Source: Paenibacillus taichungensis
Lineage (GTDB): Bacteria > Bacillota > Bacilli > Paenibacillales > Paenibacillaceae
Direction of reading: 5' to 3'
NCBI RefSeq assembly: GCF_013359905.1
Contig: NZ_JABMCC010000100.1
Span: forward strand, 186,001 to 250,000
DNA length: 64,000 nt
Part shown: positions 41,373-50,075 of the stretch, in pieces
Position numbering within the stretch: position 1 is the first letter of the stretch
Layout of the letters: every line of letters starts with the position of its first letter
Program-made: the position numbers and the translations under genes
The notes under the pieces: model-generated
The model's input: the letters and a program-made list of their open reading frames with translations, nothing else
Databases searched by the model: none
Told to the model about the DNA's origin: nothing

Positions 41373-41446
41373 CATCACGCTCCCTTGGGAAAGGCTCAGC
41401 CCGCAGAAATTCCAAGGGTACAGATTGCTACGGGCAGAGCGTGATG
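41373..41446 (-). ncRNA. Candidate riboswitch-like pseudoknotted leader RNA
   Basis: On the minus strand, immediately before the small Cys-cluster gene, three helices can form. P1 is a perfect 10-base-pair stem (CATCACGCTC with GAGCGTGATG; plus coordinates 41437-41446 and 41373-41382). P2 is an 8-base-pair hairpin (GCCCGTAG with CTGCGGGC; 41428-41435 and 41399-41406) with a 21-base loop. CCTTGG in that loop (41412-41417) pairs with CCAAGG (41383-41388) as a pseudoknot. The AAGGGAG ribosome binding site is inside the pseudoknot/P1. GTGAT upstream (41450-41454) can compete with P1. I could not match it to a known riboswitch class. Confidence 0.65.
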
Positions 41447-41485
41447 GGAATCACAGCCGTAATCGTATATGGCATAAGGGTTCAC

Positions 41486-41839
41486 CTACATATGGTTATT
41501 GGAATGCACCTCAATAAAGGATCTCCATTGTTTCTTTGAAAAAGGCTGATAGAAGAGCTGCTCCAATTCACCGTATTGTGTTTCATCTAAGTGCAGATAG
41601 AGTGCTTTTTTTGCAATTTTGGCAGGAGGTTGGAAGGAAGATTTTGAACCGCCAGTTTTACGTTTGATTGGAATATGAAACTGCAGCAAGTCTGCGAGGT
41701 TATTCCAACCTTCCCAGCTCAGTCGCGCTCCACGCTTCCAGTCGATGGCATAGAGGACATAGTATTTACGAGCTTCGGTCTGTTTTATGGCAATAATCCA
41801 GGTGGAAGGAATCATTTTTTGACGTTGTCGTCGATTCAT
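41486..41839 (-). CDS. Small basic protein of unknown function
   Basis: A 117-residue protein beginning MNRRQRQKMIPSTWIIAIKQ, with KYYVLYAIDWKRGARLSWEGW and a C-terminal QLFYQPFSKKQWRSFIEV region. AAGGAAGGAGTACACTCG gives a strong ribosome binding site. It has no signal peptide or clear motif. It is divergent from the nag regulator and lies about 40 bases upstream of the structured RNA, so it may share a transcript with the next minus-strand gene. Confidence 0.65.
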   Translation of the reverse strand: MNRRQRQKMIPSTWIIAIKQTEARKYYVLYAIDWKRGARLSWEGWNNLADLLQFHIPIKRKTGGSKSSFQPPAKIAKKALYLHLDETQYGELEQLFYQPFSKKQWRSFIEVHSNNHM

Positions 41840-42013
41840 CGAGTGTACTCCTTCCTTAGAAATGAAATGTCCACATTCACTTCAAGGTTTATCTCCAATA
41901 TAAGCGGAATCCCACTCCGTAATCAAGAAGATACATTTTTAAAAAATTTATCATACATACCGTGAATACATGGTTAAAATCCTCTTGATTTGCAACAACG
42001 TATTGATTAAAAT

Positions 42014-42034
42014 GAAAATATAAAAATAATTTTC
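42014..42034. promoter_or_regulatory. Candidate RpiR-family operator 1
   Basis: A 21-base element with palindromic arms GAAAAT and ATTTTC around an A/T core. It repeats almost identically 33 bases downstream, flanking a TATAAT -10 element at 42041-42046. Likely bound by the regulator encoded just downstream. Confidence 0.5.
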
Positions 42035-42046
42035 TTTATTTATAAT

Positions 42047-42067
42047 GAATTAATAAAAATAATTTTC
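42047..42067. promoter_or_regulatory. Candidate RpiR-family operator 2
   Basis: Second copy of the 21-base element (arms GAATTA... and ATTTTC, with identical ATAAAAATAATTTTC right part), 33 bases or about three helical turns from the first and just after the TATAAT. It lies 5 bases before the AAAGGAG ribosome binding site of the regulator gene. Confidence 0.5.
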
Positions 42068-42082
42068 ATAAAAGGAGAGCCC

Positions 42083-42946
42083 ATGGCAGCCATACTACAT
42101 GCGTTGCAGCAAGAGCTGAATGAACTTCCGTCTCAGGAACGACGAATTGCAGAGGTGATTTTACAGTCCCCATCTGATATTCCTGGCTGGACCATTAACC
42201 ATCTTGCACAGCAAAGCGGAACAAGTGCGGCTACGGTAACCCGCTTTTGCAAATCATTCCATTTCAAAGGTTTTCCTGATTTCAAAATGAAGCTGGCCGC
42301 AGAATTGTCCCATTCCACCAATGAAACAGCATATCAGGATATCGTGGCAGGTAATCCTTTATCCAAAATTGTGGAAGCCATTGAAGCCAATCATATTGCA
42401 TCCATTGCGGACACCACCCGTTTGCTGGATCTAGGAAGGCTGGAGCATGCAGTTCAGTTACTATGTCATGCCCGTCGTATTGATCTCTACGGTGTCGCAA
42501 CCTCTTCCATTGTTACGCAGGATTTCTACCAGAAACTTGTGCGGATCGGCAAAAGCTGTACTGCCTTCTCGGATTCACATATGCAAATTACGTCGGCTTC
42601 TTCACTGGGTGAAGGAGATGTGGCGATGGCGGTATCTTATTCGGGTGAAACACCGGAGACGATCGATGCCTTGCATTGTGCCAAACATGCGGGAGCTTCT
42701 ACCATTTCACTGACATCCTATGGCAATAACAAACTCGCGGCGGTGTCGGATATTCCGCTCTTTACGTCCTCGTTGGAAGAAGGCATGAGGCGCGGGGATA
42801 TGGCTTCACGTATTGCACTGCTGCATGTCGTCGATATTCTGTTCACGGGCATGGTTAGTGCCGACTTTGACCGTTTTATCCCCAAATTGGAACAATCGTA
42901 TCACAATGTACAGTCTTATCGAGTTCAACATAACGGAGGTGCCTAA
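42083..42946 (+). CDS. MurR/RpiR-family transcriptional regulator of amino-sugar genes
   Basis: A 287-residue regulator: N-terminal HTH_6 domain (LPSQERRIAEVILQSPSDI, SAATVTRFCKSFHFKGFPDFK) and C-terminal SIS sugar-isomerase fold (RIDLYGVATSSIVTQDF, AVSYSGETPETIDALHCAKHAGA), which binds a phosphosugar. AAAGGAGAGCCC precedes the ATG. It is followed within 5 bases by nagB, so it probably controls the nag genes in response to an amino-sugar phosphate and regulates itself through the two operators upstream. Confidence 0.9.
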   Translation: MAAILHALQQELNELPSQERRIAEVILQSPSDIPGWTINHLAQQSGTSAATVTRFCKSFHFKGFPDFKMKLAAELSHSTNETAYQDIVAGNPLSKIVEAIEANHIASIADTTRLLDLGRLEHAVQLLCHARRIDLYGVATSSIVTQDFYQKLVRIGKSCTAFSDSHMQITSASSLGEGDVAMAVSYSGETPETIDALHCAKHAGASTISLTSYGNNKLAAVSDIPLFTSSLEEGMRRGDMASRIALLHVVDILFTGMVSADFDRFIPKLEQSYHNVQSYRVQHNGGA

Positions 42947-42950
42947 GAAG

Positions 42951-43679
42951 ATGAATATACGTATTTTTGAAAATGAAGAAGATTTGAACGCAACGGGTGC
43001 AGGTGTGATTGCCAGTTTGCTACAGACGAAACCCCGGGCTGTACTGGGGCTTGCGACTGGAAGTTCTCCTGTGGGTATCTATAAACAGCTTATTGCTTTG
43101 TATCAAAAAGGTCTGGTCAGCTTTGCGCAGGCATCTTCCTTCAATCTGGATGAATATGTCGGTCTTCCTGTAGACCATCGCGAAAGCTATCGCAGCTTTA
43201 TGAATGAACAATTGTTTTCCCATATTGATATTGATCTCGCCAGAACCCAGGTGCCGAATGGACAGGCTTCGGATTTAAATGAGGAGTGTGTTTCCTATGA
43301 ACAACGGATTGATGATCGTGGACCAGTAGATCTGCAACTGTTGGGTATCGGGCATAATGGCCACATTGGCTTCAATGAACCCGGAACCGAACTCACAGGA
43401 CGAACACATGTGGTGGATCTCAAAGAAGAGACAAGAAAAGCAAACGCCCGCTTTTTTAATCATATTGATGAAGTTCCGACTCAGGCCATCACGATGGGTG
43501 TAGGTACGATTCTAAAAGCCAAACAAATCTTGCTGATCGCCCGTGGTGAGGAGAAAGCCGAAATTATTCGTGAAGCCTTTATGGGGCCGATTACAACACA
43601 ATGTCCCGCTTCGCTGCTGCAATGTCATCCCAATGTGGTGGTATTGCTGGACCGTGCTGCGGGGAGGTTGGTGAAATGA
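42951..43679 (+). CDS. nagB: Glucosamine-6-phosphate deaminase
   Basis: Converts glucosamine-6-phosphate to fructose-6-phosphate and ammonia. The 242-residue protein has LATGSSPVGIYKQL (phosphate binding), FNLDEYVGL with the catalytic aspartate, and GIGHNGHIGFNEPG with the active-site histidine and glutamate. ATG 42951 follows CGGAGGTGCCTAAGAAG; the longer frame extending into the regulator gene is not used. It is slightly shorter than E. coli NagB, like other Firmicute forms. Its stop overlaps the nagA start (ATGA). Confidence 0.95.
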   Translation: MNIRIFENEEDLNATGAGVIASLLQTKPRAVLGLATGSSPVGIYKQLIALYQKGLVSFAQASSFNLDEYVGLPVDHRESYRSFMNEQLFSHIDIDLARTQVPNGQASDLNEECVSYEQRIDDRGPVDLQLLGIGHNGHIGFNEPGTELTGRTHVVDLKEETRKANARFFNHIDEVPTQAITMGVGTILKAKQILLIARGEEKAEIIREAFMGPITTQCPASLLQCHPNVVVLLDRAAGRLVK

Positions 43680-44890
43680 ACGTAGAACCTATGGAAAACC
43701 AGGAGCAAGAGAGTGAAAAAAACATTTCTCTTCTTCGAGGTAAAATCGTACTGCCCGATGGTGTAATGGAGGATGGTGTACTCGTCTGGACAGAAGGGAA
43801 AATCCTTTATGCTGGCGCACCCGAGGGACTATCTGAACAGATTCGCCGTGAAGCCGTATCTGTGCCTGTTTCCAAACATGGCGTCATTGTGCCTGGATTT
43901 ATAGATATCCACGTACATGGTGGTAATGGAGAAGATTTTATGGACGCAAGTAAGGAAGTATTGGATAAAATCACTTCATTCCACAGCACACAGGGAACTA
44001 CTGCAATGCTCGCAACGTCCATGACAGCGCCCAAAGACAGTCTCGATCGGGTATTGTCTGAAGTGGATAGTTATCGTTCCGGTGACATGCCTTTTGCACA
44101 GTTGGAAGGTGTACATCTGGAAGGCCCGTTTTTCAGTCCTAAGTGGCCCGGCGCACAAAACCCGGATCATATCGTGTTGCCTAATGTGTCCTGGCTTGAG
44201 GCGTGGGAAAAACAATATCCGGGCCTGATTCGTCAAGTCACCCTGGCGCCGGAACGTGAGGGAGCGCTCGAAGTCATTTCGTGGCTGCGTGAGCAGCGAA
44301 TTACAGCGGCATTAGGACATACAGATGCGACCTATGAAGAAGTACAGCTTGCGGTCGAAGCCGGGCTGCACCATGCCGTGCATACATTCAATGCGATGAC
44401 ACCGCTGCATCACCGCAATCCCGGAGCTGCCGGCGCAGTGCTTAGTGATTCCCGCATCAGTGCAGAGGTCATTGCAGACGGTATCCATGTGCATCCGGCG
44501 GCGATGTCTATTTTGGCTCAACTGAAAGAACAAGCAGATCAGCTTGTGTTAATCACAGACGCGATGTCTGCTACCGGGCTGGATGATGGTGAATACAAAA
44601 TTGGCGATCTGCCTGTGATTGTTACGAAAGGTGTGGCACGTTTGAAAGACGGAGGCGCACTGGCAGGAAGCACGCTCACGATGATTCGTGGTTTCCGCTA
44701 TCTGGTACAGGAAGTAGGCTTGAATCTGAATGCAGCTTCACGCGCAGCCAGCCTGACGCCGGCACGTCTGCTCGGCATTGATCACCGCACGGGTTCCTTT
44801 GCTAAAGGCAAACAGGCGGACGTCGTTTTGTTGAATGGTGATTTGAAAATTGAGGAAGTGTGGGTCAAGGGAAGACGAATCGGCGGTTAA
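43676..44890 (+). CDS. nagA: N-acetylglucosamine-6-phosphate deacetylase
   Basis: Removes the acetyl group from GlcNAc-6-phosphate to feed NagB. The 404-residue amidohydrolase shows PGFIDIHVHGG, HLEGPFFSP with the metal-ligand glutamate, LGHTDATYEE, HTFNAMTPLHHRNPG and LITDAMSATG with the catalytic aspartate. ATG 43676 overlaps the nagB stop and has GGGGAGGTTGGTG upstream; a 25-residue longer reading inside nagB is rejected. The N-terminal 20 residues are an acidic extension before the family start. Confidence 0.95.
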   Translation: MNVEPMENQEQESEKNISLLRGKIVLPDGVMEDGVLVWTEGKILYAGAPEGLSEQIRREAVSVPVSKHGVIVPGFIDIHVHGGNGEDFMDASKEVLDKITSFHSTQGTTAMLATSMTAPKDSLDRVLSEVDSYRSGDMPFAQLEGVHLEGPFFSPKWPGAQNPDHIVLPNVSWLEAWEKQYPGLIRQVTLAPEREGALEVISWLREQRITAALGHTDATYEEVQLAVEAGLHHAVHTFNAMTPLHHRNPGAAGAVLSDSRISAEVIADGIHVHPAAMSILAQLKEQADQLVLITDAMSATGLDDGEYKIGDLPVIVTKGVARLKDGGALAGSTLTMIRGFRYLVQEVGLNLNAASRAASLTPARLLGIDHRTGSFAKGKQADVVLLNGDLKIEEVWVKGRRIGG

Positions 44891-45004
44891 TTCTACATTT
44901 GTAGTGTTGTCGTGTGCCTCAACAGGCAATAGCTTGCGTAATGTGTTAAAATAGATCTCAAAAAAGCCGGGATCTGCGGATCACGCATTACGGAGGCGTG
45001 AAAC

Positions 45005-45376
45005 ATGGAACGTAACGCTATGCTCGAATTCGACCCGTTCATCACAGAGCTGGCGGAAAAGCTGCACGTACACGGATATTATGCCTTTTATGGCGAGCAC
45101 TACAATGAGACCGATATGGAGCAGTACCGTAGACACCTGTTCACCTCATTCAGCAATATCGTATGGGTGGAGCTGGATGCACGCAAAAAGTATATGATTG
45201 TGGATCATCGTGGACGCAACACGGTCATGAAGTTAATCGACGGTATGCTGAACACCCGTAGAACGCTGCGGGCCAATCTGGCGATGGCTGGTACAGACAC
45301 CTCTGAAGTTCAGCAGGAAATCACGCACATGATGCAGCTTGTGCATATGTTAAATTTCACAACGTTTCGCTCATAA
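45005..45376 (+). CDS. Small protein of unknown function
   Basis: A 123-residue soluble protein (LEFDPFITELAEKLHVHGYYAF at the start, KKYMIVDHRGRNTVMKLIDGML in the middle, helical C terminus). ACGGAGGCGTGAAAC gives a good ribosome binding site, and a strong terminator follows. No domain recognised. Confidence 0.7.
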   Translation: MERNAMLEFDPFITELAEKLHVHGYYAFYGEHYNETDMEQYRRHLFTSFSNIVWVELDARKKYMIVDHRGRNTVMKLIDGMLNTRRTLRANLAMAGTDTSEVQQEITHMMQLVHMLNFTTFRS

Positions 45377-45467
45377 GTAGAGGATACAGGATTAAAATCT
45401 AGAGGATGTCTCCGGAAGTTTGTATACTTCTTCTAGTCACAACGCTAACGAATCTGTCGCACCAATT

Positions 45468-45513
45468 ATAAAAGGGGCGTGCCGTCATGAATATAGACGG
45501 CACACCCCTTTTA
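45468..45513 (+). terminator. Strong Rho-independent terminator
   Basis: AAAAGGGG, GTGCCGTC and their complements GACGGCAC and CCCCTTTT form a near-perfect stem with a 9-base loop. A-rich and T-rich flanks allow action in both directions. It lies in the 433-base gap 45377-45809, whose other content is the dispersed repeat. Confidence 0.9.
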
Positions 45514-45614
45514 TCTATCTATATATCTACCTACTATCCTTCATTTGTAAAGTAGGTTCAATCTTAAAATAAGTCATGGAAAAGCTGCAAAGTAGTGAAG
45601 GAGACGAAATCGAT

Positions 45615-45744
45615 TCTGAAGAAGCGAAGCGTTCGCCTAAAAGCTTTCTGCAAGAAAGCTACTTCGGAAGCATATGCTATCCCCAGATTTCACCTTTGTC
45701 AAAAGGGAATCAAAGAAATCCGGGGATAACAGCGATCGAAAGAA
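45615..45744 (-). repeat. Dispersed palindromic repeat, copy B
   Basis: Reverse-oriented copy of the repeat at 12052-12141. It shares the GAAGAAGCGAAGCGTTCGCC end, the hairpin formed by TATCCCC-A-GATTTC and GAAATC-C-GGGGATA, and the AACAGCGATCG end. It carries about 40 extra bases containing AGCTTTCT/AGAAAGCT, absent from copy A. No ORF is present; such elements resemble REP/MITE-type repeats. Confidence 0.8.
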
Positions 45745-45809
45745 CGATTCGTATCCGTAACGGCCACTTCGCACGCTGACCAGCACTTATTTTTGAAATG
45801 AACTAAACT

Positions 45810-47165
45810 TTACAAACTCTTCAAAAACTGAACAATCGTCAACAACCCTTTATCAAAATTCTCCAGGTTGAAATGCTCATTCGGTGCATGCAGATTCTCA
45901 TCTGGCAAACCGAAGCCCATCATAACAGCCGGAATACCAAGCACGCGTGAAAGTTTCTCCACGATCGGAATGGAGCCGCCATCTTTCGTAAACAGGGCAC
46001 GAACGCCGTACACTTGTTCATAGGCATCAGCTGCTTTTTGCAGTACTGGATCAGATGGATCAGTGTTGAACGCAAAGGCTTTCTCAATCTGTTTCACATG
46101 TAGCGTTGCGCCTGGTTGAACATGAGCGCGCAGATGTGCTTCGATACGGTCCAGCACCTGCTGTGGATCTTGATCCGCAACAAGGCGGCATGTAATTTTG
46201 GCATGAGCTTCCTTCGGAATAACGGTTTTGGTGCCTTCACCTTGGAATCCGCCCCATACGCCATTCAGTTCCAGCGTTGGACGTGCGCCAACACGTTCAA
46301 CGAACGAGTAGCCTTCTTCTCCATACAATTGCTCCAGTCCGAGGTCTTGACGAAGCTGTTCTTCATTGAAGCCTTGCTTCACGAACTCTTCTCTCATCTC
46401 AGGAGAGAGCGGCAGAACGCCATCATAGAAACCATCTACGCTTACGCGGCCTTGCTCATCATGCAGCGAAGCGAGCAGGGATACCAATGCGTGCAGTGCG
46501 TTCGGTACACCGCCTCCAAATGAACCAGAGTGCAGGTCGGTATTGGCTGTGTTCAGATCCACTTCGAGTGAGCAAAGACCACGCAGACCTGTGGAGATTG
46601 CCGGTTTTCCTTTTTCGAGCAGGGACGTATCCGAGATCAGTACCATGTCTGCACGCAGCTTGTCTGTATTGTCATTCAGATAGATCGGCAGATTCGGGCT
46701 GGAGATTTCCTCTTCGCCTTCGATGCAGAATTTCACATTAACGGGAAGTTCCTTGTTTTCGGCAAGCAGTGCTTCAACCGCTTTGATATGTAAGAAGATT
46801 TGTCCTTTGTCATCCGTAGCACCACGTGCAAACAGTTTGCCATCACGAACGGTAGGTTCGAATGGAGGTGTTTCCCACAGGTTAAGTGGATCGACAGGTT
46901 GTACATCATAGTGTCCATAGATCAGTGCAGTAGGTTTGCCGGGTGCATGCAGGTGATCTGCATATACAATCGGATGTCCCGCTGTTGGAATAACCTCTAC
47001 ATTTTCCATACCTGCACGAGTGAGTGCATCTGCAGCCCATTGTGCTGCACGGTTAATATCCTCTTTATGCGTCGAAATGGCTGAAATACTTGGAATGGAC
47101 AACCATTCATTCAATTCTGCCAGGTGTTTCTCTCTATTTTCTTGAAAATAAGTTTGTTCCTTCAT
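45810..47165 (-). CDS. M20-family metallopeptidase (dipeptidase)
   Basis: A 451-residue zinc peptidase of the CNDP/DapE/ArgE group. Metal ligands and motifs: YGHYDVQPVDP, RGATDDKGQ, CIEGEEEISSPN, the dimerisation-domain start DLHSGSFGGGVPNAL, and a C-terminal GFGLPDENLHAPNEHF with the last histidine ligand. It probably hydrolyses dipeptides in the cytoplasm. AAAGGAGGCCTTTTA-like sequence precedes the ATG at 47165. Single gene on the minus strand. Confidence 0.92.
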   Translation of the reverse strand: MKEQTYFQENREKHLAELNEWLSIPSISAISTHKEDINRAAQWAADALTRAGMENVEVIPTAGHPIVYADHLHAPGKPTALIYGHYDVQPVDPLNLWETPPFEPTVRDGKLFARGATDDKGQIFLHIKAVEALLAENKELPVNVKFCIEGEEEISSPNLPIYLNDNTDKLRADMVLISDTSLLEKGKPAISTGLRGLCSLEVDLNTANTDLHSGSFGGGVPNALHALVSLLASLHDEQGRVSVDGFYDGVLPLSPEMREEFVKQGFNEEQLRQDLGLEQLYGEEGYSFVERVGARPTLELNGVWGGFQGEGTKTVIPKEAHAKITCRLVADQDPQQVLDRIEAHLRAHVQPGATLHVKQIEKAFAFNTDPSDPVLQKAADAYEQVYGVRALFTKDGGSIPIVEKLSRVLGIPAVMMGFGLPDENLHAPNEHFNLENFDKGLLTIVQFLKSL

Positions 47166-47395
47166 TAAAAGGCCTCCTTCATGTTTTGCTTTATCCTATT
47201 GTAATCCATTTTGATGCGTTAATAAAACATTGGTTAAAAAATGATCTGATACATACCGTTTCATTCCCCTGGAAATTATGCGTATAATACAAGAAACGGA
47301 TTTCATCCATATATTCTCATGTAAACCATTCCGCAGGGGAGTTGAGGGAGTTCCCATGACAGTCAGACCTTACGCAAACAGGCAGGTGAGCGCTA

Positions 47396-49798
47396 ATGGA
47401 ACCAGTTAGGAAGGGAAGACCCTCCAGCAGACTCACGCGTTGGCCAGGGTTAACCACAGGACGACATAAAGGGCGTTTTTATCGAAATAGTTTGATGCTT
47501 ATTTTGCTGATTGCCAGCATTCCCGGACTGATTACAGGCATCGTGATGTACCAGTTGGTCGTTGGTCGGATGGAAAATGAATTTAATCAGATGCACCAAA
47601 GCCAGATTGAGAACCGGGCGCGCAACGTGGACGACCAACTCGCTTATCTGGAGATGACCTTGTCCCATTGGGCTTTTGAACCCAGGTTTGGCAATGCGCT
47701 GCGAACGCTGGATTTTGTGTATTATTTCAACGAAACACAGGAGATCGTCACCACACTGTACGTGCTGCAAGGCTCTCATCCGCTCATCAAATCCGCGCAG
47801 CTATATTTACAGGAACCGAAACCGATTTTGTTTAATCGGGATTATAACGAGTTGAAGGATGATGCAAAAATACAGGCCTACGACCGCTATCTGACGATGG
47901 GGAACCATGTGTATTGGACAGACTGGATTGCGAGCCAAAGCAGTGATAAAGCATCTCAAACGAATGATAGTATACTGCATACCGATCCGGGTAATGCAAT
48001 GGTTCTTGTACATAAGATTCCGGGTGAAAGCATTAATCCATTTGGTGCGCTGATCATTACGCTGGATAATGAGAAAGTCGCCAGTTTGTTGAAAACGCTT
48101 ACTCCTTATGATGAAGGGTTAACGTTCCTCATGGACCAGCAGGGCAATACACTGCTTACCGGTAATCCGGTTGCAGGGAAGGCTGACCTTGCTTTTGAGC
48201 AGCAGCTCAAAGAAGAGGTAACCCTGCATGCAGACAACCATTCATTCCTGTTCAAATATGAGGACGAGACCTATTCCGTGTCCTATGGATCACTGAGTCG
48301 AATTGATTCGGACTGGACATATGTCTCCGCAGCTCCGCTGACATCGGTGACCTCGCCAGTGAAGCTCGTGTCCAAAATCATCGTCATTGCAAGTGCCGGC
48401 AGTCTTGTCCTGGGGTTGCTATTATCCTGGTTTGCTTCACGCAGAATATATTCTCCCGTAGCAAGGATGCTCCATTTATTGACGCCGGGCAGGAATGAAG
48501 CGACAACAGACACCAGGCTGGATGAATTCCAGCTGCTGGAACAACAGTGGAACGAATTGACCTCGCAGAGCCTGACCGCCCACCGGCAATTGCAGGAGCA
48601 GCTTCCCCATTTGCGGGATAGTTTTGTATTACAACTGGTGCAGGGGCATCTGTATGCCTATAATGAGCAGGATCTTCAGCAGCGGATGAGGAATCTTGGG
48701 TTTGAGGTGGACGACCAGCAGTTTTTGCTGCTTCAGATGTATTTTACGGGCTATGCCCAGCTGCAGGGGAGATTTGGGAGCCAGGACACGGGGCTGGTTA
48801 CCTTTGCGGCGGTTAATATCATTGAAGAAGTTGCCAAAAATTATTTTAGTCAAATTAGTGTAATGAACTTTCACGACCTGTCTTCAGCCATGCTTGTGAT
48901 TGCACCTGACGACGAGCCTGTGAAGTCACAAGCATTGTTATGGGGTCAGGAATTGGTGGAGGTCATTGGTCAGACATTGAGAATGAACGTGACCGTGATG
49001 GTGAGCCGTCCGGCCGCGTCTCCTCAGGAATTGCCGGGATTATTCATGGAGATGGAGCAGGCGGTTGCCTACCGCAGCGTGGAAGACGGGAGCCAGATTC
49101 TTGATCTGGAGGATGAGCAATGTTTCCGCAGAAAGGAAGAAGCCTCGTACCCATTGGGGCTGGAACGTGAGATCCTTCAGGCGATCAGACTTGGGAAGAA
49201 AAATGAGGCTGAGCGCGTACTGGAGCAATTTATGGCCGAGATCACCCGAGCAGGCAGTTCCGAATTCCAGGTGCAGCAGATGATGCTTCAATTGCTGGGA
49301 AGTATTCAGCATATGATGCTGCAGACTGGGGTAACGCCTTACAAGCTGTTTGGTGGCTGCAACATGTATGAGCGCTTATCTACGATTCGCGAACCAGCAC
49401 AAATGATGAAATGGATGATCGGAGAAGTATTGCTGCCATATGTGCAGGAGATCGAGATGCGTTCCCAGGAGCCGATGAAGCAGGTCGTGGAACGTACGAT
49501 GTTGTTTATTGATGAGAATTATAGAAACGAACTTTCCCTGGAAAGCTGTGCAGATGCGGAGCAGATGACCCCTTATGCATTAAGCAAGGCATTCAAGCAA
49601 GTATCGGGCATGAATTTCATTGATTATTTAACACGAGTACGAATGGATGCGGCGAAGCAATTGCTGCGTGAGACCACGATGAAAATCAATGATATCGCAG
49701 GCGCTGTTGGATACCAGCACAGTTACTTTAATCGGATTTTCAAGAAACAGGAAGGCTTAACGCCGAGCCAGTATCGGGATCAATGGCTAGGTAAATAA
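47396..49798 (+). CDS. Membrane-anchored AraC-family regulator
   Basis: An 800-residue one-component sensor-regulator. One helix (SLMLILLIASIPGLITGIVMY, about residue 32) and another (VIASAGSLVLGLLLSWF, about residue 330) flank a roughly 275-residue extracytoplasmic cache-like sensor; a middle domain and a C-terminal AraC helix-turn-helix pair (RNELSLESCADAEQMTPYAL, INDIAGAVGYQHSYFNRIFKK) follow. Such proteins control adjacent polysaccharide ABC transporters in Paenibacillus. A TATAAT at 47283-47288 could be its -10 element. The operon downstream (50076-60220) is the likely target. Confidence 0.9.
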   Translation: MEPVRKGRPSSRLTRWPGLTTGRHKGRFYRNSLMLILLIASIPGLITGIVMYQLVVGRMENEFNQMHQSQIENRARNVDDQLAYLEMTLSHWAFEPRFGNALRTLDFVYYFNETQEIVTTLYVLQGSHPLIKSAQLYLQEPKPILFNRDYNELKDDAKIQAYDRYLTMGNHVYWTDWIASQSSDKASQTNDSILHTDPGNAMVLVHKIPGESINPFGALIITLDNEKVASLLKTLTPYDEGLTFLMDQQGNTLLTGNPVAGKADLAFEQQLKEEVTLHADNHSFLFKYEDETYSVSYGSLSRIDSDWTYVSAAPLTSVTSPVKLVSKIIVIASAGSLVLGLLLSWFASRRIYSPVARMLHLLTPGRNEATTDTRLDEFQLLEQQWNELTSQSLTAHRQLQEQLPHLRDSFVLQLVQGHLYAYNEQDLQQRMRNLGFEVDDQQFLLLQMYFTGYAQLQGRFGSQDTGLVTFAAVNIIEEVAKNYFSQISVMNFHDLSSAMLVIAPDDEPVKSQALLWGQELVEVIGQTLRMNVTVMVSRPAASPQELPGLFMEMEQAVAYRSVEDGSQILDLEDEQCFRRKEEASYPLGLEREILQAIRLGKKNEAERVLEQFMAEITRAGSSEFQVQQMMLQLLGSIQHMMLQTGVTPYKLFGGCNMYERLSTIREPAQMMKWMIGEVLLPYVQEIEMRSQEPMKQVVERTMLFIDENYRNELSLESCADAEQMTPYALSKAFKQVSGMNFIDYLTRVRMDAAKQLLRETTMKINDIAGAVGYQHSYFNRIFKKQEGLTPSQYRDQWLGK

Positions 49799-49823
49799 AC
49801 CTGTTCATAAGAATTCATCATTG

Positions 49824-49856
49824 ACCGGAATCCCGATTCATGGGACTCCGGTTTTT
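49824..49856 (+). terminator. Terminator after the AraC regulator gene
   Basis: ACCGGAATCCC pairs with GGGACTCCGGT (one mismatch), followed by TTTTTC. It separates the regulator from the operon. Confidence 0.8.
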
Positions 49857-50040
49857 CATGTTTTATCTCGGAAACAAAGAAGGATAATGCTGCAAAAATG
49901 TGCAATAACCTCTGCCAAAATATATCCAAATTGAAGGAGGAATGGCGTTATAGCGGGCTTTCGGACCACTTTGCACAACCATGCAAAAAATGAAGGTTGC
50001 CGGAAACAAGGCAGCTGTATAGTCTGAGTAACAGGTCAAT

Positions 50041-50054
50041 TGATAACGCTTACA
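50041..50054. promoter_or_regulatory. CcpA cre site
   Basis: TGATAACGCTTACA matches the catabolite-response consensus TGWNANCGNTNWCA at every position. It lies 22-35 bases before the first permease gene, consistent with glucose repression of the polysaccharide operon. Confidence 0.75.
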
Positions 50055-50075
50055 TAAATAGGGAGGGGAGACATT

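Noticed and set aside
41178..41378. Second minus-strand frame starting inside the structured RNA
   Set aside because: Its predicted protein has no family character and it overlaps the better supported 80-residue gene in a different frame.
41373..41446. Identity of the structured RNA as a fluoride, preQ1, ZTP, c-di-GMP-II, tetrahydrofolate or twister RNA
   Set aside because: The conserved nucleotides that I remember for those classes are not present, so it is reported as unassigned.
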